Assembly: GCA_965200235.1 (NCBI GenBank)
Contig: OZ241339.1
Coordinates: 2,666,001 to 2,730,000, forward strand
Origin: Azotimanducus chitobiosivorans
GTDB taxonomy: Bacteria > Pseudomonadota > Gammaproteobacteria > Pseudomonadales > Azotimanducaceae
Direction: 5' to 3'
DNA: 64,000 bases
Position numbers and translations under genes: made by a program
Notes under the pieces: generated by a model
Told to the model about the DNA's origin: nothing
The model's database searches: none
The model's input: the letters and a program-made list of their open reading frames with translations, nothing else
In this document: in pieces, positions 17,476-25,776 of the stretch
Layout: each line of letters begins with the position of its first letter
How positions within the stretch are numbered: the first letter of the stretch is position 1

Positions 17476-18451
17476 GAATAGTGCGCCGTCGCATGGCGAT
17501 CCAGATGAAAGCAGGCGCGCCGATCAATGCCGCCACCACGCCGAGCTTGAGTTCGCTGCTCGTTTGGGCAATGCGCACACCGATGTCCGCTAGAACTAGC
17601 ATCAAACCGGCGAGTAACGCAGCAGGGAGCAGTGAGCGCGCCGGATCATGATCGACCATTGATCGAACGATGTGCGGCGCAACGATGCCAACAAAGCCGA
17701 TGACGCCAGCGAGCGACACAGCGGCGCCAGTGGCAAGGCCGGTGCCGAGCACGACGAAAATGCGCTGCCTTTTGAGGTTGAGGCCGATGCCGCTCGCCGC
17801 TTCCTCGCCGAGCGTCAGCGCCGAGAGGCCACGTCTGCCGATGAACAGAATCAACAACCCAGCCACGAGGAAAGGCGCGGCCAACGCGAGGTCGTGGAAG
17901 CTGCGATTCGCTACCGAGCCCAGCATCCAGTTGATCATGTCCGCGAGGGAAAAGGGATTCGGGGCGAGATTCATCAGCAAATTCATGACCGCGCCAGCAA
18001 AGCTTGAGAAGCCTACCCCGATGAGGATAAGCGTGACCGCGGAAGCGGTGCGCAGTGCCGTCAGCGCGATCAGCATGGTTGCCACGAGCGCGCCTGAGAT
18101 CGCGGCAACTGGCATAACCCAAGCGCTGATTGCCACCAGCCCGTAATATAGGGTCACGGTGGCGGCGAGGGATGCCGACGCCGAAACCCCAAGCACGCCA
18201 GGTTCAGCGAGCGGATTGCGCAAAAGTCCCTGTAGCGCCGCGCCACTCGCGCCAAGGGCGGCGCCAACGGCAAAGGCGGCGAGCGCGCGCGGCAGTCTGA
18301 TCTGTACAACAACGAGTTGATCACCCTGTTCACCGAGCCCGAGCAGCGCCAGTAAAATTTGCTGAGCGCTCATCGGCGTCGAGCCCAGCAGACAGGCGGC
18401 AAATATAGCCGCAAGAGAAGCAAGCACCAGCGCGATTAGTCCTGTGCGCAT
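17468..18451 (-). CDS. btuC: cobalamin ABC transporter permease, FecCD family
   Basis: Inner-membrane permease of 327 residues with about ten hydrophobic helices. The FecCD signature region VQIRLPRALAAFAVGAALGA is followed by ALQGLLRNPLAEPGVLGVS, and the C-terminal part holds GFVGIVAPHIVRS and the LPAALLAGLMLVLADI stretch. It overlaps btuD at its end and btuF at its start. The family also imports haem and siderophores; the B12 assignment comes from context. Confidence 0.9.
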   Translation of the reverse strand: MRTGLIALVLASLAAIFAACLLGSTPMSAQQILLALLGLGEQGDQLVVVQIRLPRALAAFAVGAALGASGAALQGLLRNPLAEPGVLGVSASASLAATVTLYYGLVAISAWVMPVAAISGALVATMLIALTALRTASAVTLILIGVGFSSFAGAVMNLLMNLAPNPFSLADMINWMLGSVANRSFHDLALAAPFLVAGLLILFIGRRGLSALTLGEEAASGIGLNLKRQRIFVVLGTGLATGAAVSLAGVIGFVGIVAPHIVRSMVDHDPARSLLPAALLAGLMLVLADIGVRIAQTSSELKLGVVAALIGAPAFIWIAMRRRTIHD

Positions 18452-19350
18452 AGCTCACCAACATCTTCTGATTCGCACCGTCGCGAGCCTTTGCTCAATG
18501 CCTCCACCGCGTCCATCAGGAACCATCCGCCGCAGGCTGTCCAAGCGCCTTGAATCGGGATGACCTCGCGTGTTTTGAGTTGACTTTGCGCCACCGGATG
18601 CCGGGCCGCGCTCCACGCATGAGGATGGTTGGTCGCGCTTTCAAAAAAGGCTGCGGCAATGAGGTCGGGCTGTTCGTAAGCGAGGCGTTCCAGTGGTATC
18701 GGCCTCCAGCCTGGCTGAGTTTCAAAGTTCTGCAACCCAGCGGTGTTCAGCATTGTGTGGATTAGCGAACCCGGACCGGAGGTGACACCCGCTGGCGTCA
18801 TGTACATTGCGGTAGGCGGAATGGTGGCACGATGGCGGGACAACCGGGTGAGTCGCTTCATCGTCTCATCCACAAGCGCTTGACCTCTGGCGATGGAACC
18901 GAGGGCTTCGGCTGCTTCCCGGATTGTGAGCAGAATGCTCGGAAAGTCGTCCGCCCAACCGAGTTGATGCACCGCGATGCCGGCGCGCTCGAACATGGCC
19001 GCCGCTTGTGGTCCGCCGCCATATGATCGCACCACGAGGTCGGGTCGTCGCACGATGACATCCTCGGCCACAGGCCGCACGCTCGGTAGGCCAGTTGCCG
19101 CAGCGCGCATGTAGGAAAATTCGCGCCGCGCGTGCGGTGAAACCGCCAAAATACGCTTGCGTTCGACGAGTCGCAAGACATACTGATCAGCGCAATAGTC
19201 GAGACTCACAATGCGTTGCGGAATCTCGCTTTGTTCCGGCGATATATTTGCTGGCGGCTCGCCACAACCGGCGAGCAGGACGGCAAGCGCGAGCGTCCAC
19301 CAACCTCCTCGCGCCGAGAATCGGTGAAACAGGCGGGCTAAAAGCGCCAC
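18436..19350 (-). CDS. btuF: cobalamin-binding lipoprotein of the ABC importer
   Basis: Substrate-binding protein of the BtuF/FepB class (304 aa). The N-terminus is a lipoprotein signal ending LALAVLLAGCGEPP, so it is probably anchored to a membrane rather than free in the periplasm. The domain begins with QRIVSLDYCADQYVLRL, continues through VVRSYGGGPQAAAMFERAGI and LGWADDFPSILLTIREAA, and ends with a cysteine-containing tail. It overlaps btuB by 13 bases and btuC by 16. A lipid anchor is not the E. coli arrangement. Confidence 0.85.
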   Translation of the reverse strand: MALLARLFHRFSARGGWWTLALAVLLAGCGEPPANISPEQSEIPQRIVSLDYCADQYVLRLVERKRILAVSPHARREFSYMRAAATGLPSVRPVAEDVIVRRPDLVVRSYGGGPQAAAMFERAGIAVHQLGWADDFPSILLTIREAAEALGSIARGQALVDETMKRLTRLSRHRATIPPTAMYMTPAGVTSGPGSLIHTMLNTAGLQNFETQPGWRPIPLERLAYEQPDLIAAAFFESATNHPHAWSAARHPVAQSQLKTREVIPIQGAWTACGGWFLMDAVEALSKGSRRCESEDVGELCAQD

Positions 19351-21236
19351 CGCAAACCCAACGAGCCGGACAAGCCCGGTGTCCCATAACCAAGAATCTG
19401 CTGGTAGTGGGTATCGAACAGGTTTTCGATGCGCCCGAACACCTCGAAATCCTCGGCAACCATGTATCGGCCGCTGATATCGACGCGTACCCAGTCGTCT
19501 AGTGTGATGCCGCCACGGGCGGGTTCCCGACCGTTGAAACGAACAAGGACAGCGCCGGAGAAGGGGCCGGATGGCGTGAATCCAACAGCGAAGTCGCCGG
19601 AGTGCTCGGGTAGTCGAAGCAGCGGTGTGCCGTCGCCTTCCTTAGCCTGAATGTGTGCGTAGTCCGCCGATAACGAGATCGTATCGTTAAGATGCCAAGC
19701 GGCTGACATCTCGAAGCCTTTTGATTCAACTTCGGCGATGTTCTCGTAGCCGCCGACCGCGAACGAAAAATTGATCAAGTTATCCGTGTCCTGTCGGAAA
19801 TACGTTAAGCCAATGTGCCCGGCTCCGCTGCTAGGGCGCCATTCGACACCGAGATCAACTCCTTCGGAGCGTTCCGGTCGCAGGGCAGCGTTGGGCATCG
19901 AAGCGCCGCAGCAAACATAGGTCGTTTGAAAAAGCGTTGGTGCCTTGAACCCCTCCCCCCAGCTAGTGCGCAGCGTCAGGCCAGGCAAGGCCTGCAACGC
20001 AGCCGCGAAGCGGGCAGTGGAGGCGGAGCCGAACCGATTGTGGTCGTCGGAGCGAACGCCGCCGGTGAGCGTCAGCGCCTGTACAGGGCGCCACTCATAG
20101 AGCGCGAACAGACCGCGAATGGCGCTGTCGTTATCCTCCACCTTCGCCTCTTCGCGCTCAGCCCCGATCGCCAGCGTGCTTCGTGCATTGATGTCCAAGG
20201 TCCCCTGATAGCGGAAAATCGTGCGTTCGCCGTTGGCCTCGAAGCTGGTTTCCCCGTCACTTAGGTTCTCGCGATCAATCTCGGCGCGACCCACAAGCAG
20301 CAGATTGTCGAGCCGCTCATCGAAGAGCGTTGCCTTGAGGGTCATTTGTCCCGATAGTTCCTCGGTTTTGCTGACCTCATCACCATCGCCGACCCTGCCT
20401 TCGGCGCCGGAGCGGAAGCTGTCGAAATCGGCATCGGAATCGTTCCACAGCAGGCTGCCTTCAAGACGCGTGTCGCGCCCAAAATTGATCGCGCCGCGCG
20501 CGGAGAGTGTCAGCGATTCCATGCCATCCTCTTCGCGATTGCCGTTGCGCTCATCGGCTCGAGAGATGCCGTCCGTGTCCAATCGAGTTGCGGCGAGCCG
20601 GAAATCGCCCACATCGCCGCCGCGGGAGATAGAAGCCCCGCCGCGAAAGCTGTCGAAGGAACCGGCTTGCGCGAACAGATTGCCCCTCAAGCCACTTTCA
20701 GGACGCTTGGTGGTGATGGACACCACGCCGCCAATGGCATCAGTCCCCCACAGCGTTGACTGAGGCCCGCTGAGAATCTCTATCCGCTCGATATTTTCGG
20801 TGTCGAGGCGAGCGAAGTTGTAACCACCGCCGGGAGAGGAGGCGTCGTTCACTGTCACCCCATCGATCAGCACCAGCGTTTGATCGCTCGAAGCGCCGCG
20901 AATGCGGACGCTCGCGGAACCTCCGAAGCTGCCGTTTTGATTGACGGTGACGCCCGGCGCACGAGCGACCGCATCAAGCGCATGCGTGAAGCCCATGGCG
21001 TCTATTTCGTCTGCGTCGATGATGCGCACTGTCGAACCGGTCTCGGCTGGGGTCTGCTCGATACGCGTTGCAGTGACGATGATGGTTTCGATTTGTGTCT
21101 GCGGCGATTCGTCCGGCACTTCCGCGATTGCGCTGACCGTCAGTATCGTTGCGACCGATGTTGCAAGCATAAGCGCAACTAGCGTTCGCAGTGAAGGTGG
21201 TGCGAGGGCCGTGCCTCGTCTTATGGACTGGGTCAT
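19338..21236 (-). CDS. btuB: TonB-dependent vitamin B12 outer-membrane receptor
   Basis: A 632-residue outer-membrane receptor. A signal sequence is followed by a TonB-box-like IETIIVTATR, the plug domain (VRIIDADEIDAMGF... IEILSGPQSTLWGTDAIGG), a long beta-barrel, and a C-terminal strand ending SLGLRWRF with the terminal Phe typical of barrel proteins. The ATG at 21236 is chosen because AAGGAG lies about 8 bases upstream; an in-frame start at 21269 is less likely. The B12 riboswitch just upstream fixes the ligand class. First gene of the run btuB-btuF-btuC-btuD-cobQ-cbiB-cobD. Confidence 0.93.
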   Translation of the reverse strand: MTQSIRRGTALAPPSLRTLVALMLATSVATILTVSAIAEVPDESPQTQIETIIVTATRIEQTPAETGSTVRIIDADEIDAMGFTHALDAVARAPGVTVNQNGSFGGSASVRIRGASSDQTLVLIDGVTVNDASSPGGGYNFARLDTENIERIEILSGPQSTLWGTDAIGGVVSITTKRPESGLRGNLFAQAGSFDSFRGGASISRGGDVGDFRLAATRLDTDGISRADERNGNREEDGMESLTLSARGAINFGRDTRLEGSLLWNDSDADFDSFRSGAEGRVGDGDEVSKTEELSGQMTLKATLFDERLDNLLLVGRAEIDRENLSDGETSFEANGERTIFRYQGTLDINARSTLAIGAEREEAKVEDNDSAIRGLFALYEWRPVQALTLTGGVRSDDHNRFGSASTARFAAALQALPGLTLRTSWGEGFKAPTLFQTTYVCCGASMPNAALRPERSEGVDLGVEWRPSSGAGHIGLTYFRQDTDNLINFSFAVGGYENIAEVESKGFEMSAAWHLNDTISLSADYAHIQAKEGDGTPLLRLPEHSGDFAVGFTPSGPFSGAVLVRFNGREPARGGITLDDWVRVDISGRYMVAEDFEVFGRIENLFDTHYQQILGYGTPGLSGSLGLRWRF

Positions 21237-21379
21237 GTTGTTGTCTCCTTGGCCTTCCTCAGTTGGCAACGAAATCGGGCAGGCCGGGCCGCGCAGGCTG
21301 CGGGCACAGGCCGGTCAGGTCGTTACTTAGGAAGAACAAGCGATGCAACGCTTTTCCCGTTCATGGACTGTGGCCCGGT

Positions 21380-21545
21380 CCCTGAACGAACGACGCGATG
21401 GCAGGTCTCCTGGCTCGCCGATCAACACTTGTCGGCCGCCTTCCCGGAGATCACTCCAGTGGCATAGTGGCCGCAAGCTTCTGGCTTACAGTTGCGGGTA
21501 CAGCCCCGGCTTCGCACCGGGTTCCCTTTTAACTACTTATGTGAG
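21380..21545 (-). promoter_or_regulatory. cobalamin (AdoCbl-type) riboswitch
   Basis: On the minus strand the leader opens with TTAAAAGGGAACCCGGTG, then GCCGGGGCTGTACCCGCAAC and CTGTAAGCC, and closes with the B12 box AGCCAGGAGACCTGCC (plus-strand 21400-21415). These are the conserved blocks of the cobalamin riboswitch in the right order and spacing. It lies about 150 bases before the btuB start, so B12 should repress the whole transport and assembly run. Whether control is by termination or by start-site masking is not clear from sequence alone. Confidence 0.95.
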
Positions 21546-21563
21546 TAGCACCATCTGCCGAGC

Positions 21564-21592
21564 ATTCTAGGAACTGGCAGGCTGGATGTCAA
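21564..21592 (-). promoter_or_regulatory. sigma70-type promoter of btuB operon
   Basis: The minus strand has TTGACA (21587-21592), a 17-base spacer and TAGAAT (21564-21569). Transcription would start just ahead of the riboswitch. The -35 box ends exactly where the IS target duplication begins. Confidence 0.7.
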
Positions 21593-21608
21593 TTCGCTTT
21601 TCGGTCTG
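21593..21608. repeat. left target-site duplication of the IS
   Basis: The 16-base sequence TTCGCTTTTCGGTCTG is repeated at 23025-23040, immediately beyond the other IS end. Long duplications of this kind fit the IS1202/ISNCY group. Confidence 0.85.
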
Positions 21609-23024
21609 TGTTGGCAACAAATAGACTTGTCCGCTTTTAGAACATTTAATCTGTCCGCTTTCTCAGTTGGCAATCCGGCGCGGCGGCGCCCGGCCCGAAG
21701 GGAGCGTAGCGACCGCAGGGCCGGGCGCCGCCGCGCCGGATTCGCCCCTGTCATGCCGCCTCCCGCAGTTCGCTGTTCCCGTCCGGCTCGCCGTCCGCCG
21801 AATACCTTTGCAGCAGCCTCGGCCCGTGCCACACCGACAGGCGCCCGTCCATGTGGCGGCGCACCTTGACCTTCGCCTTCATGTAGTGCGGCCTGCCAAG
21901 GTCGCCCGGCAGCTGCAGCGCCAGCTTCCCGAAGCTCACGCAGTTGTCCCGCCCCACCGTCCGCTCGTGCACCTCGCACTTCGATGTCGTCCAGGCGCTC
22001 CACATCCGCCATCGGCACGAACGCCGACCCCGACTCCCTCGCAGGGCGCGCGAACTCCTCGTTGAACGCCGGCATGTACACCTCCCTGATGTACCGGTTC
22101 GCCCCCGCCATGTCCGTCACCCCAGCCAGCGCCAGCTCCCGCGGCAGCCGCCCCTGGTGCGTCCCGAACGCCCGCTCCGAGCGCCCCCTCGCCTCCGGCG
22201 AGTACGCCGCGATCATCTCGATCCCCAGGTCCCGCGCCGGCGCCCGACCGAACTGCGTCGGATTCGCCTTGTCCACCTTCCCCCCAGCCTCCGGCGTCGT
22301 CCAGTAGTGCGAGCCCCTGTCCGTGTACAGCGAGCAGAACAGCCCTTTCGCGCGGACCGTTTCCGCCACCCCCCTGAAGCTGCTCCATGTCCCTTCCTCC
22401 TCGCACAGGAACATCGAACAGTGCTCGTTCGTCGCGTCGTCCATCGTCACCACCAGGTCCCACATCGACCCCGGCACCCACTCGTGCGTGCTCGCGTCCT
22501 GGTGCAGCAGCATCCCCGGCAGCGGCGACGGCTCCCGGCGCTTCCGGTGCTTCCCCCGACCCTTGCCGCGCGCCACCTTCCCGTGCGCCTGCAACTTGCT
22601 CCTCACCCAGTTGTGGCTCCGCCTCCCCCCGCCCTCGCGGTAGAACCCGTAGTAGTGCCGCACGTTCCATCCGGCGTGCCTGGTCTCGTACTCGCTCACC
22701 ATCGCCATCACCTCGTCCACCGGCGCCGCACGCCGCGACGCCCTCGACACCCGACGGTCCCGCAGCCCTTCGATCCCGTCCTCGCCGTAGCGCTCCGTCC
22801 ACCGCCGGAACGTCCGCGCGCCCGCGCCGAGCAGCTCCGCCGCCTCCTCCTGCGTCAGCCGCCTCTCCGTCCACATTGAATACGCATCCTCGAACACCAT
22901 GCTCCTCCTAGCTTCCGCCCGCTTCGCAACGCCCATCCGCACACCCCAAGGTACTTAAAACCACAGATTGTGCGACCGGACACTTCACGTGTTCTAAAAC
23001 CGGACACTTTATTTGTTCCCAACA
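21609..23024 (-). mobile_element. IS1202/ISNCY-like insertion sequence, 1416 bp
   Basis: The left end reads TGTTGGCAACAAATAGACTT. The right end, read inward on the other strand, is TGTTGGGAACAAATAAAGTG. The two ends continue as imperfect inverted repeats of about 50 bases that contain a repeated TGTCCG(G/C) motif and TTTTAGAACA. The 16-base flanking duplication shows a clean, fairly recent insertion. It encodes one transposase, which is frameshifted, so this copy probably cannot move by itself. It lies between the btuB promoter and a restriction-enzyme fragment. Confidence 0.88.
21751..22942 (-). pseudogene. ISNCY-type DDE transposase, frameshifted
   Basis: The N-terminal part has a helix-turn-helix (TQEEAAELLGAGARTFRRW) and continues into an rve-like DDE core with LLHQDASTHEW, VVTMDDATNEHC, CSLYTDRGSHYW and a glutamate in EARGRSERAFG. 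After FVPMADVERLDDI the frame is lost near 21980. The expected continuation CEVHERTVGRDN... GNSELREAA lies in the neighbouring frame and stops at 21751, which fits a single-base deletion. The out-of-frame read-through runs over the riboswitch and is not meaningful. Programmed frameshifting is possible, but no slippery run is seen at the site. Confidence 0.8.
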
Positions 23025-23040
23025 TTCGCTTTTCGGTCTG
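23025..23040. repeat. right target-site duplication of the IS
   Basis: Identical to 21593-21608. Beyond it the flanking sequence continues into the restriction-enzyme fragment. Confidence 0.85.
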
Positions 23041-23231
23041 GTGGTGAGCAATTTGCCGGTGAAGAGTTGCGAGGTGGCACCCATTGCCTTAGGGACGGTC
23101 TGATCAAGTCTACTTCGCTCAGCGCTTCACTTGTTGCCAGACCAAGAGCGGTTTGCTGTCACGCGCCCGAACGAGAAAACCAAGGAAGTCACTACCCGTT
23201 GCCCCGTGAGGCGCCCTTCGGGAGGCCATTC

Positions 23232-23603
23232 GGAGACACAGCCAAGAAGATTCTTCACATGAACGCAGACAGGATGCGCGAAGTCGGCATTCGTGAAATG
23301 GAGCGAGGAACGCTTCCTGACATTGTGGCATATGAGGAAAGCAGGAACTGGCTTTTCCTGATCGAGGCAGTTCACTCATCGAACCCGATCAGCAAAATGC
23401 GCCATCTTGCGTTGCGAAGACTGGTGAAAGACTCGCCGGCTGGCTGCCTGTTTGTCAGCGCATTCGCCGATCAAACGATGTTTGGACGATTCTCGAGAGA
23501 GATTAGCTGGGAGACGGAAGTTTGGATTGCCACCGATCCAGAGCATATGATTCACTTTGATGGCGGTCGGTTTCTCGCGCCTCACGACCATTCGGAGGAA
23601 TGA
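23232..23603 (+). pseudogene. BsuBI/PstI-family restriction endonuclease, C-terminal fragment
   Basis: About 124 residues match the C-terminal nuclease region of BsuBI/PstI-type type II enzymes: GDTAKKILHMNADRMREVGI, TLPDIVAYEESRNWLFLIEA (catalytic Asp and Glu), LFVSAFADQTMFGRF and ISWETEVWIATDPEHMIHF. The frame is open upstream to the IS end, but the residues before GDTAKK do not look like the family and the N-terminal half is missing. No cognate methylase is next to it. It is best read as a decayed gene cut by an earlier rearrangement. Confidence 0.7.
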
Positions 23604-23693
23604 GGCGGACATAGCGAAGGCAGGCATTTGATGCTGAGCAACCATGACCGAAGGCGCTCGGCACGCAGTAAATTGTGGGTGACGATTTGGATT

Positions 23694-24695
23694 CTATAGG
23701 TCGAGTTCGTTTTGTTCGGCTGCCGGAGTGATGATGTCAATTTCATGCACATGCATGAGTCTCGGCGCATCGTTGCCGGGAGCCGATTCATAAGCCCCCG
23801 AAACTTTTATGCTCGCATTCAGCATGTTTCCTAGCGCCGCCGCCTTCCGTTCAGAAGACGGGCGAAAAACACATCGGATAGAGCCCCATTCCGAAACGCG
23901 ACGTAACACGAACCTATTTGCGTCGAGATCAATTGCTCGCACCAAACCTGAAAACGAGCCCTGTTTTGCTTGTTTCTCTGGTCGGCGCAGTTCTTGGCGC
24001 AAGATCTTGCGCGATCCTTTGGTCAGGGGGACTTGACTTTGGCTAGTGTCGTTCCTTCGCTGGAAGAACACACGTTGAACTACTCCTTGGGATGTCGGGG
24101 ACAGCTTCGTTGCGGCGGCAAGGATGATGTCGCGCGTTGCAGGATCTTGATATTTATCCTTAAAACTAGGCGAAAGTTCCCCGCCCCGCAGGTGTTCGCT
24201 AATGCGCGCAACGCCGTCCAGCGCGGATTCGACATCATCGACCATAAGCTGAAGTTCATCAGCAAACAAGTCTTGCTTAGCGGCCTCTCCTGTGCCGATG
24301 CGCACTCCGAGAACGAGGCTGCGCGGCACCATGCCCGACAACTGGGGAGTCAGCTCTGTTGGCCACTTCGCTTTTTCTGCAGAGGCTGAACGCAGGTGGA
24401 AGATTGATTCCGCGATGTTGGTAATGGCTCCGTGCAGGTTGCCACAAAGACTGGACACAAGCGAAAACGTTGGGTTCAGCTCTAATTCGCTGGAGTAGTG
24501 CGCGACCAAATGTGACGTGTCCAACAGACTTGCGACAGCCAAATCCTCTCGATACAGCTTGTGAATCTCCTTTTTGTAGCTATTGGCTAGGCTCGCATAG
24601 AACGCCGAGTCGGGATCGTGCTCTCGGTGCAAGTCGACGAGACCATCCAAAAAAAAGTCGACGGTTTCCTCTAGGTTTTGGGTCCAGGTCGTCAC
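23694..24695 (-). CDS. protein of unknown function coupled to a nucleotidyltransferase
   Basis: I do not recognise this 333-residue protein by name. The N-terminal two thirds are helical and charged (DFFLDGLVDLHREHDPDSAF, LPTELTP-like PTELTPQLSGMVPRSLVLGV). The C-terminal 90 residues (FSGLVRAIDLDANRFVLRRV... ASIKVSGAYESAPGNDAPRL) look like a small beta-barrel, perhaps OB- or SH3-like. It overlaps the nucleotidyltransferase gene by 4 bases and must be made with it. No membrane segment or signal is visible. A partner or target role in a two-gene defence or toxin-antitoxin-like unit is inferred from the pairing. Confidence 0.65.
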   Translation of the reverse strand: MTTWTQNLEETVDFFLDGLVDLHREHDPDSAFYASLANSYKKEIHKLYREDLAVASLLDTSHLVAHYSSELELNPTFSLVSSLCGNLHGAITNIAESIFHLRSASAEKAKWPTELTPQLSGMVPRSLVLGVRIGTGEAAKQDLFADELQLMVDDVESALDGVARISEHLRGGELSPSFKDKYQDPATRDIILAAATKLSPTSQGVVQRVFFQRRNDTSQSQVPLTKGSRKILRQELRRPEKQAKQGSFSGLVRAIDLDANRFVLRRVSEWGSIRCVFRPSSERKAAALGNMLNASIKVSGAYESAPGNDAPRLMHVHEIDIITPAAEQNELDL

Positions 24696-25126
24696 AACTC
24701 TATCTTCACTGTTCCTTTATGGTTGGAAGGCATGGCCTGTAGGTTCATCACCAATGGCCGAAGCCTTTGAAACCTCGCTTTCCATGCTACTCCAAAGAAA
24801 GCGTCGAGGCCATATTCGCGTTTGATTCGTTCCCGGTCATCTATGATTTTCTGGGCTTGGTTTCGCTCGTAAAGGCTAGGCTTCTCAAGGCCGAAGTTAA
24901 ATGCTACATCCATATCGTTCGGCTGTTCCTTGTTGGTCACGTAGCTACCGCCTATGGTTGCGATAAATCGGCACTCCTTGCAATACAACTCAACAAATGA
25001 CATGAGCTGAGAGAACAGTTGCTTCCGCAGCGCGTTGTAAGCAAACGCGTTCTCAAACTCATGCCACGTCATTTCATGCTCTCCGGGCAAGAGGCAGCCA
25101 TTCTCGTCGTATTGCAGAAGTGTCAT
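24692..25126 (-). CDS. DUF6932-like nucleotidyltransferase-fold protein
   Basis: A 144-residue protein that opens LLQYDENGCLLPGEHEMTW and carries FIATIGGSYVTNKEQPNDMD with the following VAF. The glycine-serine motif followed by Asp-x-Asp is the core of the minimal nucleotidyltransferase fold, and the N-terminal lead-in is typical of DUF6932 proteins. It is the first gene of a two-gene minus-strand operon and starts about 150 bases from the divergent atp promoter. Relatives of this fold act in AbiE/MNT-type systems. The substrate here is unknown. Confidence 0.65.
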   Translation of the reverse strand: MTLLQYDENGCLLPGEHEMTWHEFENAFAYNALRKQLFSQLMSFVELYCKECRFIATIGGSYVTNKEQPNDMDVAFNFGLEKPSLYERNQAQKIIDDRERIKREYGLDAFFGVAWKARFQRLRPLVMNLQAMPSNHKGTVKIEL

Positions 25127-25273
25127 TAGTGCTTGTCGGCAAGGCGCTGACCACCGCTATGTGGAGGAGGAGAGAGATTAAGGAATGCTACAGGATACGG
25201 CAAAAAGAAAAGTCATCTTTCGGAGTGTCACTTGTCCGGTGGTCGGCCGAGAGGTGTGGGCATTTCGCCGCAT

Positions 25274-25303
25274 TTGAACCACAGCCCACAACGCCACTAT
25301 AAT
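25274..25303 (+). promoter_or_regulatory. sigma70-type promoter of the atp operon
   Basis: TTGAAC (25274-25279), an 18-base spacer and a perfect TATAAT (25298-25303). The predicted start lies about 20 bases before the atpI start codon. No other promoter of this quality is seen upstream of atpB. Confidence 0.65.
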
Positions 25304-25332
25304 GCGCCTGCTTTTCGTCGCGTGCCTCGCAA

Positions 25333-25719
25333 TTGCCGTCAAGGATATTGTTTGTGCAGGCGGCGGGATGCGCGGCAGCGTCTCTCCTTCTGGGGTTTTT
25401 CGATCTCTCGCTCGGCGTGTCAGTGCTCTTGGGCGGGGTCGTGGTGCTTGTGCCAAATGCTTGGTTTGTCCGGCAACTCGCTCGGTCATTCAAGTCTGAG
25501 GCGGAAGGCGGGGGGCTTGTGCCCGAACCGAGCCACATCGCTCGGGCGCACATGGTGCAGGCGGTGGTGCGTCTGCTCGCGACCCTGATACTGATGGGCG
25601 TGGTGATAGCTGGCTATGAGGCACTGAAGCCCGTTGGCTTCTTTGGTTGCATTGCCGCACTCGCGCTTATCCATGTTCTGGTGTCATTGATTGGCCGAGT
25701 TCACAACGAACAACCATGA
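25333..25719 (+). CDS. atpI: F0F1 ATP synthase assembly protein I
   Basis: A small membrane protein of 128 residues that helps c-ring assembly. The pattern of four hydrophobic helices is visible, with the family segment SVLLGGVVVLVPNAWFVRQLA, then MVQAVVRLLATLILMGVVI and a final hydrophobic helix. The frame has no ATG; a TTG at 25333 is the first usable start after an in-frame stop at 25300, and no clear ribosome site precedes it. A short overlapping frame from the ATG at 25302 has no family match. It leads the atp operon. Confidence 0.85.
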   Translation: MPSRILFVQAAGCAAASLLLGFFDLSLGVSVLLGGVVVLVPNAWFVRQLARSFKSEAEGGGLVPEPSHIARAHMVQAVVRLLATLILMGVVIAGYEALKPVGFFGCIAALALIHVLVSLIGRVHNEQP

Positions 25720-25776
25720 CAGCAGCACGAGCACAACGACGCATAGCACATATAAAAGAGACTTGACGGAAAGCGC

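Noticed and set aside
21936..22879. Two frames of over 300 codons inside the IS, one on each strand
   Set aside because: They are rich in Arg, Gly, Ala and Pro from GC-rich codon shadowing and lie over the transposase frame with the DDE motifs.
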